Assembly (NCBI GenBank): GCA_043101635.1 | Contig: JBICIE010000056.1 | Location: 1-24,872 of the forward strand | Origin: CAYMJK01 sp043101635 | Lineage (GTDB): Bacteria > Planctomycetota > Phycisphaerae > Phycisphaerales > UBA1924 | DNA length: 24,872 nt | Direction: 5' to 3' | Shown here: positions 15,654-23,806 of the stretch, piece after piece | Layout: each line of letters starts with the position of its first letter | How positions within the stretch are numbered: the stretch's first letter is position 1 | Notes under the pieces: generated by a model | What the model was told of the DNA's origin: nothing | Seen by the model: only the letters and a program-made list of their open reading frames with translations | Database searches by the model: none | Made by a program: the position numbers and the translations under genes

Positions 15654-15850
15654 ACCCACACGACCGCGCGCGCATATCTGTGTCCTCGGTTCCATCAACG
15701 CCTATACCATCCACCCGGCGGCAGCGCCCCAACCCAGGCCGCCGCGGCGGCGAGATGGGCGGCCTGGTCCGCACGATCGGCTGACCCCCTTGATCTCCGC
15801 GCTCGCCCGACGGTCGATGGCGGCGGCGCCGAAGCGCAGCCATTACCAGT
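15650..15850 (+). pseudogene. Decayed PfkB/ribokinase-family gene start
   Basis: Pieces of the N-terminus of a PfkB-family sugar kinase appear in successive frames. From ATG 15650 there is 'MNPHDRAR', then in another frame 'ICVLGSINA' (15675-15701), matching the family's opening strand. Next comes 'PGGSAPTQAAAAA' (~15714-15752), like the PGGKGANQAVAAA signature, and finally 'MGGLVRTIG' (~15755-15781) in a third frame, ended by a stop. The order matches ribokinase, but about 25 residues between the first two blocks are missing and at least two frameshifts are needed. Nothing further of the ~300-residue enzyme is seen. The ATG overlaps the upstream stop. Confidence 0.45.
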
Positions 15851-15944
15851 AGCCCGCATCGGCCCAGCGGGGGCTCCTATTGTTTCTCGGGGGGAGGGCG
15901 GTGCGGCCCGGTGGCGCGAGTTCGGGTTGAACAAGGAGCGGGGA

Positions 15945-16751
15945 GTGGTGAAGCAGGACGAGCGTGACGAGGCGCGTCTGACGCGCAAGAAGTACGAGAA
16001 GCAACTGCGGAAGCTCCAGGCAAAGCTGTGCGGGCTGCAGGACTGGGTGAAGCAGGAGGGCCTGCGGGTCATCATCGTCTTCGAGGGGCGGGACGCGGCC
16101 GGCAAGGGGGGCGTGATCCGCGCCATCACGGAGCGCGTCAGTCCGCGGATCTTCCGGGTGGTGGCGCTGCCGGCGCCGTCCGACCGCGAGAAGAGCCAGA
16201 TGTACATGCAGCGGTACATGCAGCACTTCCCCGCAGCGGGCGAGGTGGTGATCTTCGACCGCTCGTGGTACAACCGGGCGGGCGTCGAGCACGTGATGGG
16301 GTTCTGCACGCCGGAGCAGTACGAGCGATTCCTCGAGCTTTGTCCGGTGATCGAGAAGTTCATCGTCGATGGCGGCGTCCGGCTGCTGAAGATCTGGCTG
16401 GAGGTCAGCGACGACGAGCAGAAGCGGCGTTTCGAAGCGCGAATCGACGACCCGCTGCGGCAGTGGAAGCTGAGCCCGATGGACCTTCCCTCGCGCAGCA
16501 AGTGGTTCGAGTACTCGCGGGCCCGGGATGCGATGATGGCGGCCACCGACACCGAGCACGCCCCGTGGTACATCCTGAACTCGGATGACAAGAAGCGGGC
16601 CCGGCTCAACTGCATCCGCCACATCCTGGACATGATCCCGCACCAGGATGTGCCGCGCGACAAGGTGAAGCTGCCCGAGCGATCCATGAAGGGCGCCTAC
16701 GACGACAAGGCGCCGCTGAAGAAACGCAAGTTCATTCGCGAGGCCTACTGA
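15945..16751 (+). CDS. ppk2: Polyphosphate kinase 2 family protein
   Basis: 268 residues from GTG 15945, preferred because AAGGAG (15933-15938) is spaced 6 bases; TTG 15927 and GTG 15948 are alternatives. PPK2 enzymes transfer phosphate between polyphosphate and nucleotides (ADP/GDP or AMP, depending on class). Walker A is 'EGRDAAGKGG', Walker B 'VIFDRSWYNRAGVEHVMGF', and the lid contains 'DDPLRQWKLSPMD'. These and the 'KSQMYMQRYMQHFPAAGE' segment are diagnostic. It is single-domain length and looks class I-like, which would favour NDP phosphorylation, though class is not certain. It is the first gene of a run with the amidotransferase, patatin and SulP genes. Confidence 0.93.
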   Translation: MVKQDERDEARLTRKKYEKQLRKLQAKLCGLQDWVKQEGLRVIIVFEGRDAAGKGGVIRAITERVSPRIFRVVALPAPSDREKSQMYMQRYMQHFPAAGEVVIFDRSWYNRAGVEHVMGFCTPEQYERFLELCPVIEKFIVDGGVRLLKIWLEVSDDEQKRRFEARIDDPLRQWKLSPMDLPSRSKWFEYSRARDAMMAATDTEHAPWYILNSDDKKRARLNCIRHILDMIPHQDVPRDKVKLPERSMKGAYDDKAPLKKRKFIREAY

Positions 16752-16788
16752 ACGCACCCCGGGGAGGACCCGCGCTGGAGAAACCGTC

Positions 16789-17688
16789 ATGTGCCGCTGG
16801 CTTGCCTACTCGGGCGACCCGATCCTCCTGGAGGATGTGCTGTTCAAGCCGAAGCACTCGCTGATCGACCAGAGCATGAGTTCGCGATCGGCCGAGACGC
16901 CCACCAACGGCGATGGCTTCGGCGTGGGCTGGTACGGGTCGCGCCCCTTGCCGGGGCTGTTCCGCAGCATCCGGCCGGCGTGGAACGATTTCAACCTGCG
17001 CGACCTGGCAGCGCAGATCGAGGCCCGCGTGTTCCTCGCGCACGTTCGCGCGACCTCGCTCGCGACCGTACAGGAGACGAACTGCCACCCGTTCCGCTTC
17101 GGCAAGTGGCTCTTCGTGCACAACGGCGAGGTGCACGGGATCGAACTGTTCCGCAAGCGGCTCATCGCCGCGGTCTCGGATGACCTGTTCCCGCAGATAC
17201 TGGGCACGACCGACTCGGAGGTGATGTTCTACCTGTGTCTGACGCTCGGGCTGGAATCGGATCCGGCGGGGGCAATTGCGCGCATGGCCGGCTTTGTCGA
17301 ATCCGTCGGCCGCTCGGAAGGCGTCCGCGAGTCGCTGTGGATGACGGTCGCCGTCACCGACGGCAGCGCGCTGCACGCCGTCCGATACGCGACCGATGGA
17401 GACGCCCCCTCGCTGTACCACAGCCGAGACATGGAGGAGGTCTTCGAGGCGCTGCCCGATTTGCGCGGCAAGCTGGCGCCCAGCGCGCGGTTCGTCGCAT
17501 CCGAGCCGATGGGGCGGGCCCGGGAGGTGTGGGTGGATGTTCCGCAGGGCGCGTACCTGCGCATTGAAGGAAGTGACCTCGCCATCCAGCCCTTTGCGCC
17601 GCAGGCGCCATGGGAAGCGCTGGCGAGCCGGGCCGGGACTGCCGCGGACATGCCGCCGACGATGAGCGGCAGCAAGGATCGGACCTGA
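16789..17688 (+). CDS. Class II glutamine amidotransferase (YafJ/EgtC-like)
   Basis: 299 residues from ATG 16789, with GGAG spaced 8 bases upstream. The N-terminal nucleophile Cys2 ('MCRWLAYSG') is exposed after Met removal, as in Ntn-type glutaminases. Further glutaminase features are 'TNGDGFGVGWYG', 'FLAHVRATS', 'NCHPFRFGKWLFVHNGEV' (glutamine and oxyanion site) and 'GTTDSEVMFYL'. No synthetase or acceptor domain is attached, so the acceptor of the ammonia or glutamyl group is unknown. EgtC-like hydrolases of ergothioneine synthesis share the fold, but no other egt gene is present. The next gene starts 6 bases after its stop. Confidence 0.9.
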   Translation: MCRWLAYSGDPILLEDVLFKPKHSLIDQSMSSRSAETPTNGDGFGVGWYGSRPLPGLFRSIRPAWNDFNLRDLAAQIEARVFLAHVRATSLATVQETNCHPFRFGKWLFVHNGEVHGIELFRKRLIAAVSDDLFPQILGTTDSEVMFYLCLTLGLESDPAGAIARMAGFVESVGRSEGVRESLWMTVAVTDGSALHAVRYATDGDAPSLYHSRDMEEVFEALPDLRGKLAPSARFVASEPMGRAREVWVDVPQGAYLRIEGSDLAIQPFAPQAPWEALASRAGTAADMPPTMSGSKDRT

Positions 17689-17694
17689 GCCGCG

Positions 17695-18984
17695 ATGCGA
17701 GCACTGGCGCTATCAGGTCGGAGCCCCCTCCATCGCGCCGCCGCGGCAGGGGCCGCGCTGTGGCTGTTCGCCGTGCTGATCGCCGGCTGCACGGTGTCGC
17801 GCCCGGCTCGATCGGAGGAACAGTTGGCGGCGCATCGCGCCGAGCTGGTGGAAGAGCTGATCGAAGGACGCGAGCGGCTGAGCCGCAAGCTCATTGCGCG
17901 GATGATCGACGAGCAGGATCAGGCCGCGGCGGGCGACGGCGCAGCGCCCGTCATCGACTACCTGATCCTCTCGGGCGGGGGCGATTACGGGGCGTTTGGC
18001 GCGGGCGTACTCAAGGGCTGGGGAACGGTGACGCAGCCGGGCATGGAGCGGCCGGTGTTCGATGTCGTCTCCGGCGTGAGCACGGGGGCGCTCATTGCGC
18101 CGCTGGCGTTCGTAGGCACGGAGGAGGCGTACGAGCGGGCCTTCCAGGTGTATCAGAACCCCAAGCCGGAGTGGTCGAGGCTGCGCGGGCTGCTGACGTC
18201 GCTGATTACCAAGGCCTCGCTCGCGGAGAATGACTGGTTGCGCCGCGAGATCCAGGCAGCCATCGATGACGACACCATTCGCGCAATCGCGGAGGGCCAC
18301 GCGGAGGATCGAACGCTGGTCATCGGGACGACCAACGTAGATCTCGGACTGCTCGTCATGTGGGATGGGGCGCTTCGGGCTCACGAGATCGTCGGCGGCG
18401 CCGCGGAGCCGAAGCGGCTGCACGACATCATTCTGGCCTCTGCCGCTCTGCCAGCGGTGTTCCCCCCGGTGGAGATCGATGGCGACCTGTACGTCGACGG
18501 GGGCGTGACGCGGAACATCGCCTACACGACGGACCAGGGGAGTCCCGTGAGCATGGTCAACATCTGGAAGCGGGAGCACGGCGCCAGGCCGCTTCCGAAG
18601 ACGAGAATCTGGGTCATCATCAACAACCAGTTGAGCACGCGGATGCGCCAGGTCTCTCCCGGCTGGGATGCCCAACTGGGGCGTTCGCTGGAACTCTCGA
18701 TACGATCTTCGACCATCAGCGCCCTTAAGGGACTTCGCGTAGCAATGGAACTGCTGCGCGTGCGCGACGGCATCGATGTCGAGTTCCGCTATCTGTGCAT
18801 CCCGGACGAGTGGCGACCGCCTGTGGAAGGGACCTTCAAGAAGGAGACGATGGTCTCGCTGGCCCAGCTCGGCTACCGCCTCGGCGCCGATCCTGCTTCG
18901 TGGCAGACGGTCGTCCCCGACCCCGAGTCGCCGGAGCCGGTGGACCCGGAGCCCGATGAAACGGACGATGGACACCGTCACTGA
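17695..18984 (+). CDS. Patatin-like phospholipase lipoprotein
   Basis: 429 residues from ATG 17695. A signal peptide ends in the lipobox 'VLIAGC' (~residues 27-32), so it is anchored at the periplasmic face of a membrane. The patatin domain has the oxyanion loop 'LSGGGDYGAFGAG', the nucleophile elbow 'GVSTG' (GxSxG, Ser) and the catalytic Asp in 'YVDGGVTRN'. The Ser-Asp dyad is therefore intact. It probably hydrolyses acyl lipids. The C-terminus is acidic, Pro-rich ('PDPESPEPVDPEPDETDD'), followed by 'GHRH'. Its last codons overlap the start of the SulP gene, implying co-translation. Confidence 0.92.
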   Translation: MRALALSGRSPLHRAAAAGAALWLFAVLIAGCTVSRPARSEEQLAAHRAELVEELIEGRERLSRKLIARMIDEQDQAAAGDGAAPVIDYLILSGGGDYGAFGAGVLKGWGTVTQPGMERPVFDVVSGVSTGALIAPLAFVGTEEAYERAFQVYQNPKPEWSRLRGLLTSLITKASLAENDWLRREIQAAIDDDTIRAIAEGHAEDRTLVIGTTNVDLGLLVMWDGALRAHEIVGGAAEPKRLHDIILASAALPAVFPPVEIDGDLYVDGGVTRNIAYTTDQGSPVSMVNIWKREHGARPLPKTRIWVIINNQLSTRMRQVSPGWDAQLGRSLELSIRSSTISALKGLRVAMELLRVRDGIDVEFRYLCIPDEWRPPVEGTFKKETMVSLAQLGYRLGADPASWQTVVPDPESPEPVDPEPDETDDGHRH

Positions 18985-20731
18985 CAGATCAGGTGCGCCA
19001 GCGCCGGACACTACCCGGGCCGGCTCGTTGGTTCCGGGCTGGCTGCGAACCTACGGCCCCGGCGCCGCCCGGGCGGATGCGATCGCCGGGCTGACGCTGG
19101 CCGCGTACCTGCTGCCCGCCTCGATCGGCGACGCCTCGCTGGCCAACCTGCCGCCGGAGGCCGGGCTGTACGCGTGCATGTTCTCGGGGCTCGTGTTCTG
19201 GATGTTGTGCAGCTCGCGCCATACCGCCGTGACGGTGACGTCAGCGATCTCGCTGCTGATGGGGACGACGCTGGGGTCATTGGCGGATGGCGACGCCAGC
19301 CGCTTCGGCGGGCTTGCGGCGGGCACAGCCCTGCTGGTGGCGGCGCTGGCCTTCGGCGCGTGGCTCATCCGGGCGGGTTCGCTGGTGAGCTTCGTGTCCG
19401 AGACGGTGCTGATCGGATTCAAGGCCGGAGTTGCGCTGACGCTGGCGAGCACGCAGCTTCCGAAGTTGTTCGGCATCGGCGGGGTGCACGGAGGGTTCTG
19501 GGAGTGTTCGCGTCACTTCATCGCGCGGCTTGGAGAGACCAATCTTGCCTCGCTGGTGGTGGGCGCCGGCGCGCTGGCCGTGCTCGTCGCCGGCAAGTTC
19601 CTGCTCAGGAACAAGCCGGTGGCGATCTTCGTGGTGATCGGCGGTATCGTCGTGGCCGGCGCCGCGAACCTCGACGAGCGCGGCGTGAAGATGCTGGGCG
19701 AAGTCCCGCAGGGATTGCCCATGCCGGGCCTGCCCGATGTGCGCTGGGACGACCTGAACGAACTGCTTCCTTTGGCGATGGCGTGCTTTCTGCTCGGCGC
19801 GGTCGAGACATCGGCGATCGGCCGGATGTTCGCGGCAAAGCACCGGGGCCGGCTGGATGCCAACCGCGAGTTCCTCGCCCTGGCGGGGGCGAACCTCGCG
19901 GCCGGGCTGGGGCGCGGGTTCCCGGTGAGCGGGGGCATGTCGCAGTCGCTCGTAAATGAAAGCGCCGGGGCGCGCACGCCTGCCTCGGGTCTGGCGGCCG
20001 CGCTGGTCGTGCTGTTGGTGGTCCTGTTTCTGTCGGGGCTGCTGCGGGACCTGCCGCAGCCGGTGCTGGCTGCGATCGTGCTGATGGCGGTGATGGGGCT
20101 GGTCAACGTGCGAGCGCTGCTACATCTGTGGCGGACGGACCGGACGGAACTGCTGATCGCGGCCGCCGCGCTCGGCGGCGTGCTGGCGTCCGGGCTGCTG
20201 CGGGGCGTGCTGATCGGGGCGGTGATCTCGCTGGTGCTGCTGATCCGGCGGGCCTCGCGCCCGAATGTCGCGTTTCTGGGCCGGATCCCCGGAGCGCGGC
20301 GCTACTCCGATATGGAGCGCCATCCCGACAACCAGCGAGTCCCGGGGATGGTCATCTTCCGGTCCGAAGGCAGCTTGGTTTACTTCAATGCGGAGCACGT
20401 CCGCGACCGGGTGATGGCGGAGGTCCGGGCGACGGCGCCGAGGACGGTGGTGTGCGACCTGTCCGCCTCGCCGCACCTTGACCTCGGCGGGGCGGAGATG
20501 CTCAGCGGCTTGGCGGCTGAACTGGAGGCCATGGGAATCCGGCTGTTGATCGTCGAAGCCCGCTCCCGCGTGCGCGACCGGCTCCGCGCCGAGGGCCTGG
20601 AAGATCGCATTGGAAGAATCGACCGGTTCACCTCCGTCGCCGACGCTGTGGACGCGATGCAAGGCGACATCAAGGCGCCCGAAGACGCCGGGTCCAACGC
20701 CCTGCCGGGAGAGCAGGAGGAGAAGCCATGA
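18956..20731 (+). CDS. SulP-family anion transporter with STAS domain
   Basis: 591 residues from ATG 18956 (ATG 18968 is the alternative), overlapping the patatin stop by 29 bases. The N-terminal SulP signature is 'LLPASIGDASLANLPPEAGLY', followed by about 10-14 hydrophobic segments, including 'SGGMSQSLVNESAGARTP', the conserved loop of the family. The cytosolic STAS domain covers ~455-570 ('GMVIFRSEGSLVYFNAEHV' and 'VVCDLSASPHLDLGGAEML'). SulP members carry sulfate, bicarbonate, molybdate or dicarboxylates; the sequence does not pick one. There is no carbonic anhydrase or sulfur-assimilation gene nearby. Co-transcription with the patatin gene is likely. Confidence 0.93.
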   Translation: MKRTMDTVTDRSGAPAPDTTRAGSLVPGWLRTYGPGAARADAIAGLTLAAYLLPASIGDASLANLPPEAGLYACMFSGLVFWMLCSSRHTAVTVTSAISLLMGTTLGSLADGDASRFGGLAAGTALLVAALAFGAWLIRAGSLVSFVSETVLIGFKAGVALTLASTQLPKLFGIGGVHGGFWECSRHFIARLGETNLASLVVGAGALAVLVAGKFLLRNKPVAIFVVIGGIVVAGAANLDERGVKMLGEVPQGLPMPGLPDVRWDDLNELLPLAMACFLLGAVETSAIGRMFAAKHRGRLDANREFLALAGANLAAGLGRGFPVSGGMSQSLVNESAGARTPASGLAAALVVLLVVLFLSGLLRDLPQPVLAAIVLMAVMGLVNVRALLHLWRTDRTELLIAAAALGGVLASGLLRGVLIGAVISLVLLIRRASRPNVAFLGRIPGARRYSDMERHPDNQRVPGMVIFRSEGSLVYFNAEHVRDRVMAEVRATAPRTVVCDLSASPHLDLGGAEMLSGLAAELEAMGIRLLIVEARSRVRDRLRAEGLEDRIGRIDRFTSVADAVDAMQGDIKAPEDAGSNALPGEQEEKP

Positions 20732-20738
20732 CACGGTC

Positions 20739-20766
20739 GCCCGCTGCCGCGTGCGCGACCGGCTTC
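20739..20766 (+). repeat. 28-bp near-duplicate of SulP 3' coding sequence
   Basis: 20739-20766 repeats 20558-20585, inside the STAS-coding end of the SulP gene, with 26 of 28 identical bases (GCCCGCTxCCGCGTGCGCGA core). The copy lies just after the SulP stop in the intergenic region. It suggests a short local duplication or a remnant of a longer former 3' end. Confidence 0.6.
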
Positions 20767-20823
20767 ACCCGCGCATCAGACTGCGGCTTGTGTCCGCCTG
20801 ACCTCGGCCGGCTCGGTCCAGGA

Positions 20824-20829
20824 TACGAT
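20824..20829 (+). promoter_or_regulatory. Possible -10 box for the DUF3300/DUF2950 unit
   Basis: TACGAT in 'GGATACGATCG', 51 bases before the ATG at 20881. No acceptable -35 lies 16-18 bases upstream. Included because the 149-base gap after SulP makes an internal promoter plausible. Confidence 0.3.
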
Positions 20830-20880
20830 CGCTCCGTGCCGGGACGCCCCTCGACCGGCCGGGACTGGAGGAGATCAACA

Positions 20881-22068
20881 ATGAAGAGGCGCTGTACCGC
20901 GACCTTGATCCTGGCCCTGCTCGCCGCGGCAGGACCCGTCAGCGGGCAGGAGGAGTCCGTGCCGCCGCCGGCCCAGCCCGGAGCTGCCCAGCCCGAAGCC
21001 GCCGCCCAACCCGGCCCCGGCGCCCTCACCAGCGCTGAACTGGAGGAACTGGTCGGGCCGATCGCGCTGTATCCGGATCCGCTGCTGGCCAACGTGCTCG
21101 GCGCCGCGGTGTACCCCGATGAGGTGCGCAGGGCGGCCATCTTCGCGCGCGATGGCGGCGATCCCAAGTACCTGGAGACGCTCGACTGGGAGCCACCGGT
21201 CAAGGCGATTGCGCTGATCCCGGATGTCGCCAGGATGATGGGCGAGTACCTGCAATGGACCATCGCGCTCGGACAGGCCTACCTGACGCAGGCGGAGGAG
21301 GTCATGGCCGCCGTGCAGTCCCTTCGCCAGAAGGCCATGGCGACCGGGGCCCTGCAGACGACCAGCGAGCAGAAAGTCACAACCGAGGCGGATGTGATCG
21401 TCATCGAGCCCGCCAACCCCGACATCATCTACGTGCCGTACTACGACCCTGCGATTGTGTACTGGTACGACGATGACGATGACTACGACGCGTGGATCGG
21501 TTTCGGCACGGGCATCATCGTCGGCATCGTGTGGGCGGACCTGATCTGCGACTGGGACCACGGCTGCATCGGGTGGGGATGGGGGCATACCGACATCGAC
21601 ATCGACATCGGGGAGATCAACATCGACCGGGACCGCGTCGAGCACCACGCCCGGGTCGGACGCGAGGGCGGCGCGTGGGCGCCGAACCGCGACAAGCCGA
21701 TCGCGACGAACCGGCCGGATCAGCGCCCCCGTTTCAGGGCGGCAACTTCGCCGCAGGCGCCGGCCAGCGCCCGTGCCCAGGCTCTGCCCCGAACGAGTTC
21801 CGCGGCAGCCGCCCCGGCCCGTCCGGGGACGCGCCCAGGCGCCGGCGGCGCACGGACCCAGGCGCCGTCGGCAGCGCGTCAGCCGGGCTATCGCGTGCCA
21901 CCGACGCCGACGGATCGCTACAACAGCAGCGCCTTCCGGGGCGGGGCGGACACGCGGGCCGCGTCCAGCCGGGGCTCCAGCAGCCGGCAGAGCGCCCAGC
22001 GCAGCTCCGGCGGGAGCCGCGCCCCCGCCCGCGGCGGCGGTGGACGGCGCGGAGGTGGTCGACGCTAG
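20881..22068 (+). CDS. DUF3300 exported protein
   Basis: 395 residues from ATG 20881, with a strong Shine-Dalgarno (GGAGGAG at 20867-20873). A signal peptide covers residues ~1-22. The DUF3300 core is clear: 'LVGPIALYPDPLLANVLGAAVYPDEV', read as two adjoining parts, then 'LDWEPPVKAIALIPDVARMM', 'MAAVQSLRQKAMATGAL' and 'DIIYVPYYDPAIVY'. It is followed by an acidic stretch ('YDDDDDYD'), an alternating 'DIDIDIGEINIDRD' segment encoded by short GACATC repeats, and a long Pro/Ala/Arg/Gly/Ser-rich tail ending in RG-type repeats. The function of the family is unknown. Exported location and pairing with the next gene are the main clues. Confidence 0.88.
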   Translation: MKRRCTATLILALLAAAGPVSGQEESVPPPAQPGAAQPEAAAQPGPGALTSAELEELVGPIALYPDPLLANVLGAAVYPDEVRRAAIFARDGGDPKYLETLDWEPPVKAIALIPDVARMMGEYLQWTIALGQAYLTQAEEVMAAVQSLRQKAMATGALQTTSEQKVTTEADVIVIEPANPDIIYVPYYDPAIVYWYDDDDDYDAWIGFGTGIIVGIVWADLICDWDHGCIGWGWGHTDIDIDIGEINIDRDRVEHHARVGREGGAWAPNRDKPIATNRPDQRPRFRAATSPQAPASARAQALPRTSSAAAAPARPGTRPGAGGARTQAPSAARQPGYRVPPTPTDRYNSSAFRGGADTRAASSRGSSSRQSAQRSSGGSRAPARGGGGRRGGGRR

Positions 22069-22106
22069 GTTGGAGCACAAGGGGCATTCTGCACGAGGAC
22101 CTGCCA

Positions 22107-23069
22107 ATGCACAATCTCACGAGAATCTCGACCTGCGTCGCGGCTGTCGCTCTGCTCCTGGCGGGAGTCGGCTGCCAGTCCCAGCGGAGCTTTGCGACCC
22201 CTGAGGAGGCGCTGGCAGCGCTTCAGAGCGCCGCCGAGCGCGAGGACAGCGCGGAGATGCGCGCCATCTTCGGTCCTCGGATCGATGAACTGCGATCGCC
22301 CGATCCCGAGCAGGATGAGCAGGACATCGCGATGTTCCGCCATGAACTGCTGTCGAGCGCCGAGACCGAGACGAGCCCCGACGGCGTCGTCACGGTGCTG
22401 GTCGGCGACGTGCGCTGGCCCTTTGCGGTCCCGATCGTGCGCCATGGCGACCGCTGGCGGTTTGATACCGACGCCGGCATCGAGGAGCTGCGCAGTCGCC
22501 GGATCGGTCGCAATGAGCTGCGCACCATCGCCGCGTGCCTGACGGTGCTGGAAGCGCAGGAGATCTACCGCCAGGTCGACCGGGATGACGACGGCGTGCT
22601 CGAGTACGCCGACCGGATGATGAGTAGCCCCGGGCGCAAGGACGGCCTGTACTGGCCCTCGCCCGGCGGCCTCGACCCGTCGCCCATCGGCCCGGCCCTG
22701 GCCCGCGCCGCGACGCGGACAGATGAGGCCGGCGAGCGGCTGCCCTTCAACGGCTACTTCTACCGCGCGATCCTGCGCCAAGGCGCCGGCGCGCCCGGCG
22801 GCGCGATGGAGTACACGAGCGGTGGCAACCTGACGGGCGGCTGGGCCGCCCTGGCATGGCCGGCCGAGTACGACGAAACGGGGGTCATGACCTTCATGGT
22901 CGGGCACGCCGGCGTGATCTACGAGGCTGACCTCGGACCCGACACCACCGCCGCCGCCGCCGAGATAGAAGCCTTCGATCCATCATCAGCGATCTGGCGG
23001 CCGGTCGTGCGCGTCACCGATGCGGCCGAGTCGCCGTCGGAGTCCGCATCGGACGGGGAGGGTACCTGA
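22107..23069 (+). CDS. DUF2950 lipoprotein
   Basis: 320 residues from ATG 22107, with GAGG about 9 bases upstream. A lipobox 'LLAGVGC' ends a short signal peptide. DUF2950 features are the N-terminal 'ATPEEALAALQSAAEREDSA', 'WRFDTDAGIEELRSRRIGRNEL' (in parts), 'AAQEIYRQ'-like 'EAQEIYRQVDRDDDGVLEYA', 'LPFNGYFYRAILRQG' and C-terminal 'WPAEYDETGVMTFMVGHAG'. DUF3300 and DUF2950 genes are commonly neighbours, as here, so the two proteins probably act together in the envelope. Molecular function is unknown. Confidence 0.9.
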   Translation: MHNLTRISTCVAAVALLLAGVGCQSQRSFATPEEALAALQSAAEREDSAEMRAIFGPRIDELRSPDPEQDEQDIAMFRHELLSSAETETSPDGVVTVLVGDVRWPFAVPIVRHGDRWRFDTDAGIEELRSRRIGRNELRTIAACLTVLEAQEIYRQVDRDDDGVLEYADRMMSSPGRKDGLYWPSPGGLDPSPIGPALARAATRTDEAGERLPFNGYFYRAILRQGAGAPGGAMEYTSGGNLTGGWAALAWPAEYDETGVMTFMVGHAGVIYEADLGPDTTAAAAEIEAFDPSSAIWRPVVRVTDAAESPSESASDGEGT

Positions 23070-23124
23070 CTGACTGCCGCGGACCTTCCGGTGGAGCGAG
23101 TTGTTTCAAGGACAGGAGCGGAAG

Positions 23125-23769
23125 ATGACAGTGCACAGAACGCTTTCCGATCGCATCCGGGCCGAGTTCGACTCCCGCGAGCAGCGACAGCAGGCGGCCG
23201 ACGCGCAGCGGGCGAAGGCGGCCGAAGAGCACGAGCAGCGCCTTGCCAGGTTCACCGAGGTGTGCGAAGACCTCAAGTCGGTCTGGCGCCCGCGCATCGA
23301 GGAGTTCGCCGCTCAGTTCGGCGAGAAGATCAAGGTCAAGCCGACGGTCGAGCCCGGGCAGAGGCAAGCGACGCTCATCTTCATGACGCAGCTCGCGAAC
23401 ATCACGCTTCGGCTCTCGGCGTCGGCGAACCCGGACTTCACGAAGCTGGTGCTGGACTACGACCTGCTGATCATCCCGGTGTTCTTCGACTACCAGCGGC
23501 ACGCGCGCCTGGAGATGCCGCTGGACAGGATTGACCGCGATGCGGTCGGCGCCTGGATCGACGACCAGCTCGTCTCGTGCGTGCGGGCCTGGCTGACGAT
23601 CCAGGATAACGAGTTGTACGTCAGGCGGGCCATGGTCGAGGATCCCATCACCAAGGCCAGGTTCCTCCGCGAGGATGCCGCGGCCACGATCGAGCACAAG
23701 GGGCAAAAGGTGTATTTCAGCTCCGAGGACTCGCTGCGGCAGTTCAAGGAGAAACACCAGATCACCTGA
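23125..23769 (+). CDS. Hypothetical protein with cysteine-free YHS-like C-terminus
   Basis: 214 residues from ATG 23125, chosen for AGGAG about 6 bases upstream. Residues ~1-50 are charged and probably coiled-coil ('SREQRQQAADAQRAKAAEEH'). The middle (~50-165) is an alpha/beta domain I do not recognise. The last ~45 residues ('DPITKARFLREDAAATIEHK' then 'GQKVYFSSEDSLRQFKEKH') follow the YHS pattern (DPVCGM...A....Y.G..YYFCSE.C...F...P). Every metal-type Cys is replaced: CGM is TKA, and FCSEEC is FSSEDS. No signal peptide is seen, so it is cytosolic. It sits 55 bases after the DUF2950 gene. Confidence 0.7.
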   Translation: MTVHRTLSDRIRAEFDSREQRQQAADAQRAKAAEEHEQRLARFTEVCEDLKSVWRPRIEEFAAQFGEKIKVKPTVEPGQRQATLIFMTQLANITLRLSASANPDFTKLVLDYDLLIIPVFFDYQRHARLEMPLDRIDRDAVGAWIDDQLVSCVRAWLTIQDNELYVRRAMVEDPITKARFLREDAAATIEHKGQKVYFSSEDSLRQFKEKHQIT

Positions 23770-23805
23770 GTGCCCGCGCGGGGCTGGCTCTGCCCGCCCG
23801 CACTC
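23768..23805 (+). terminator. Imperfect hairpin at the stop of the YHS-like gene
   Basis: GAGTGC (23768-23773) pairs with GCACTC (23800-23805), with an inner GGGC...GCCC pairing. It begins in the stop codon. No T-run follows, so if it terminates it is non-canonical. Confidence 0.35.
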
Positions 23806-23806
23806 G

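Noticed and set aside
18776..18955. Upstream in-frame start for the SulP gene inside the patatin gene
   Set aside because: The extra residues are Ser/Arg-rich shadow of patatin coding sequence; the SulP fold begins after 18956.
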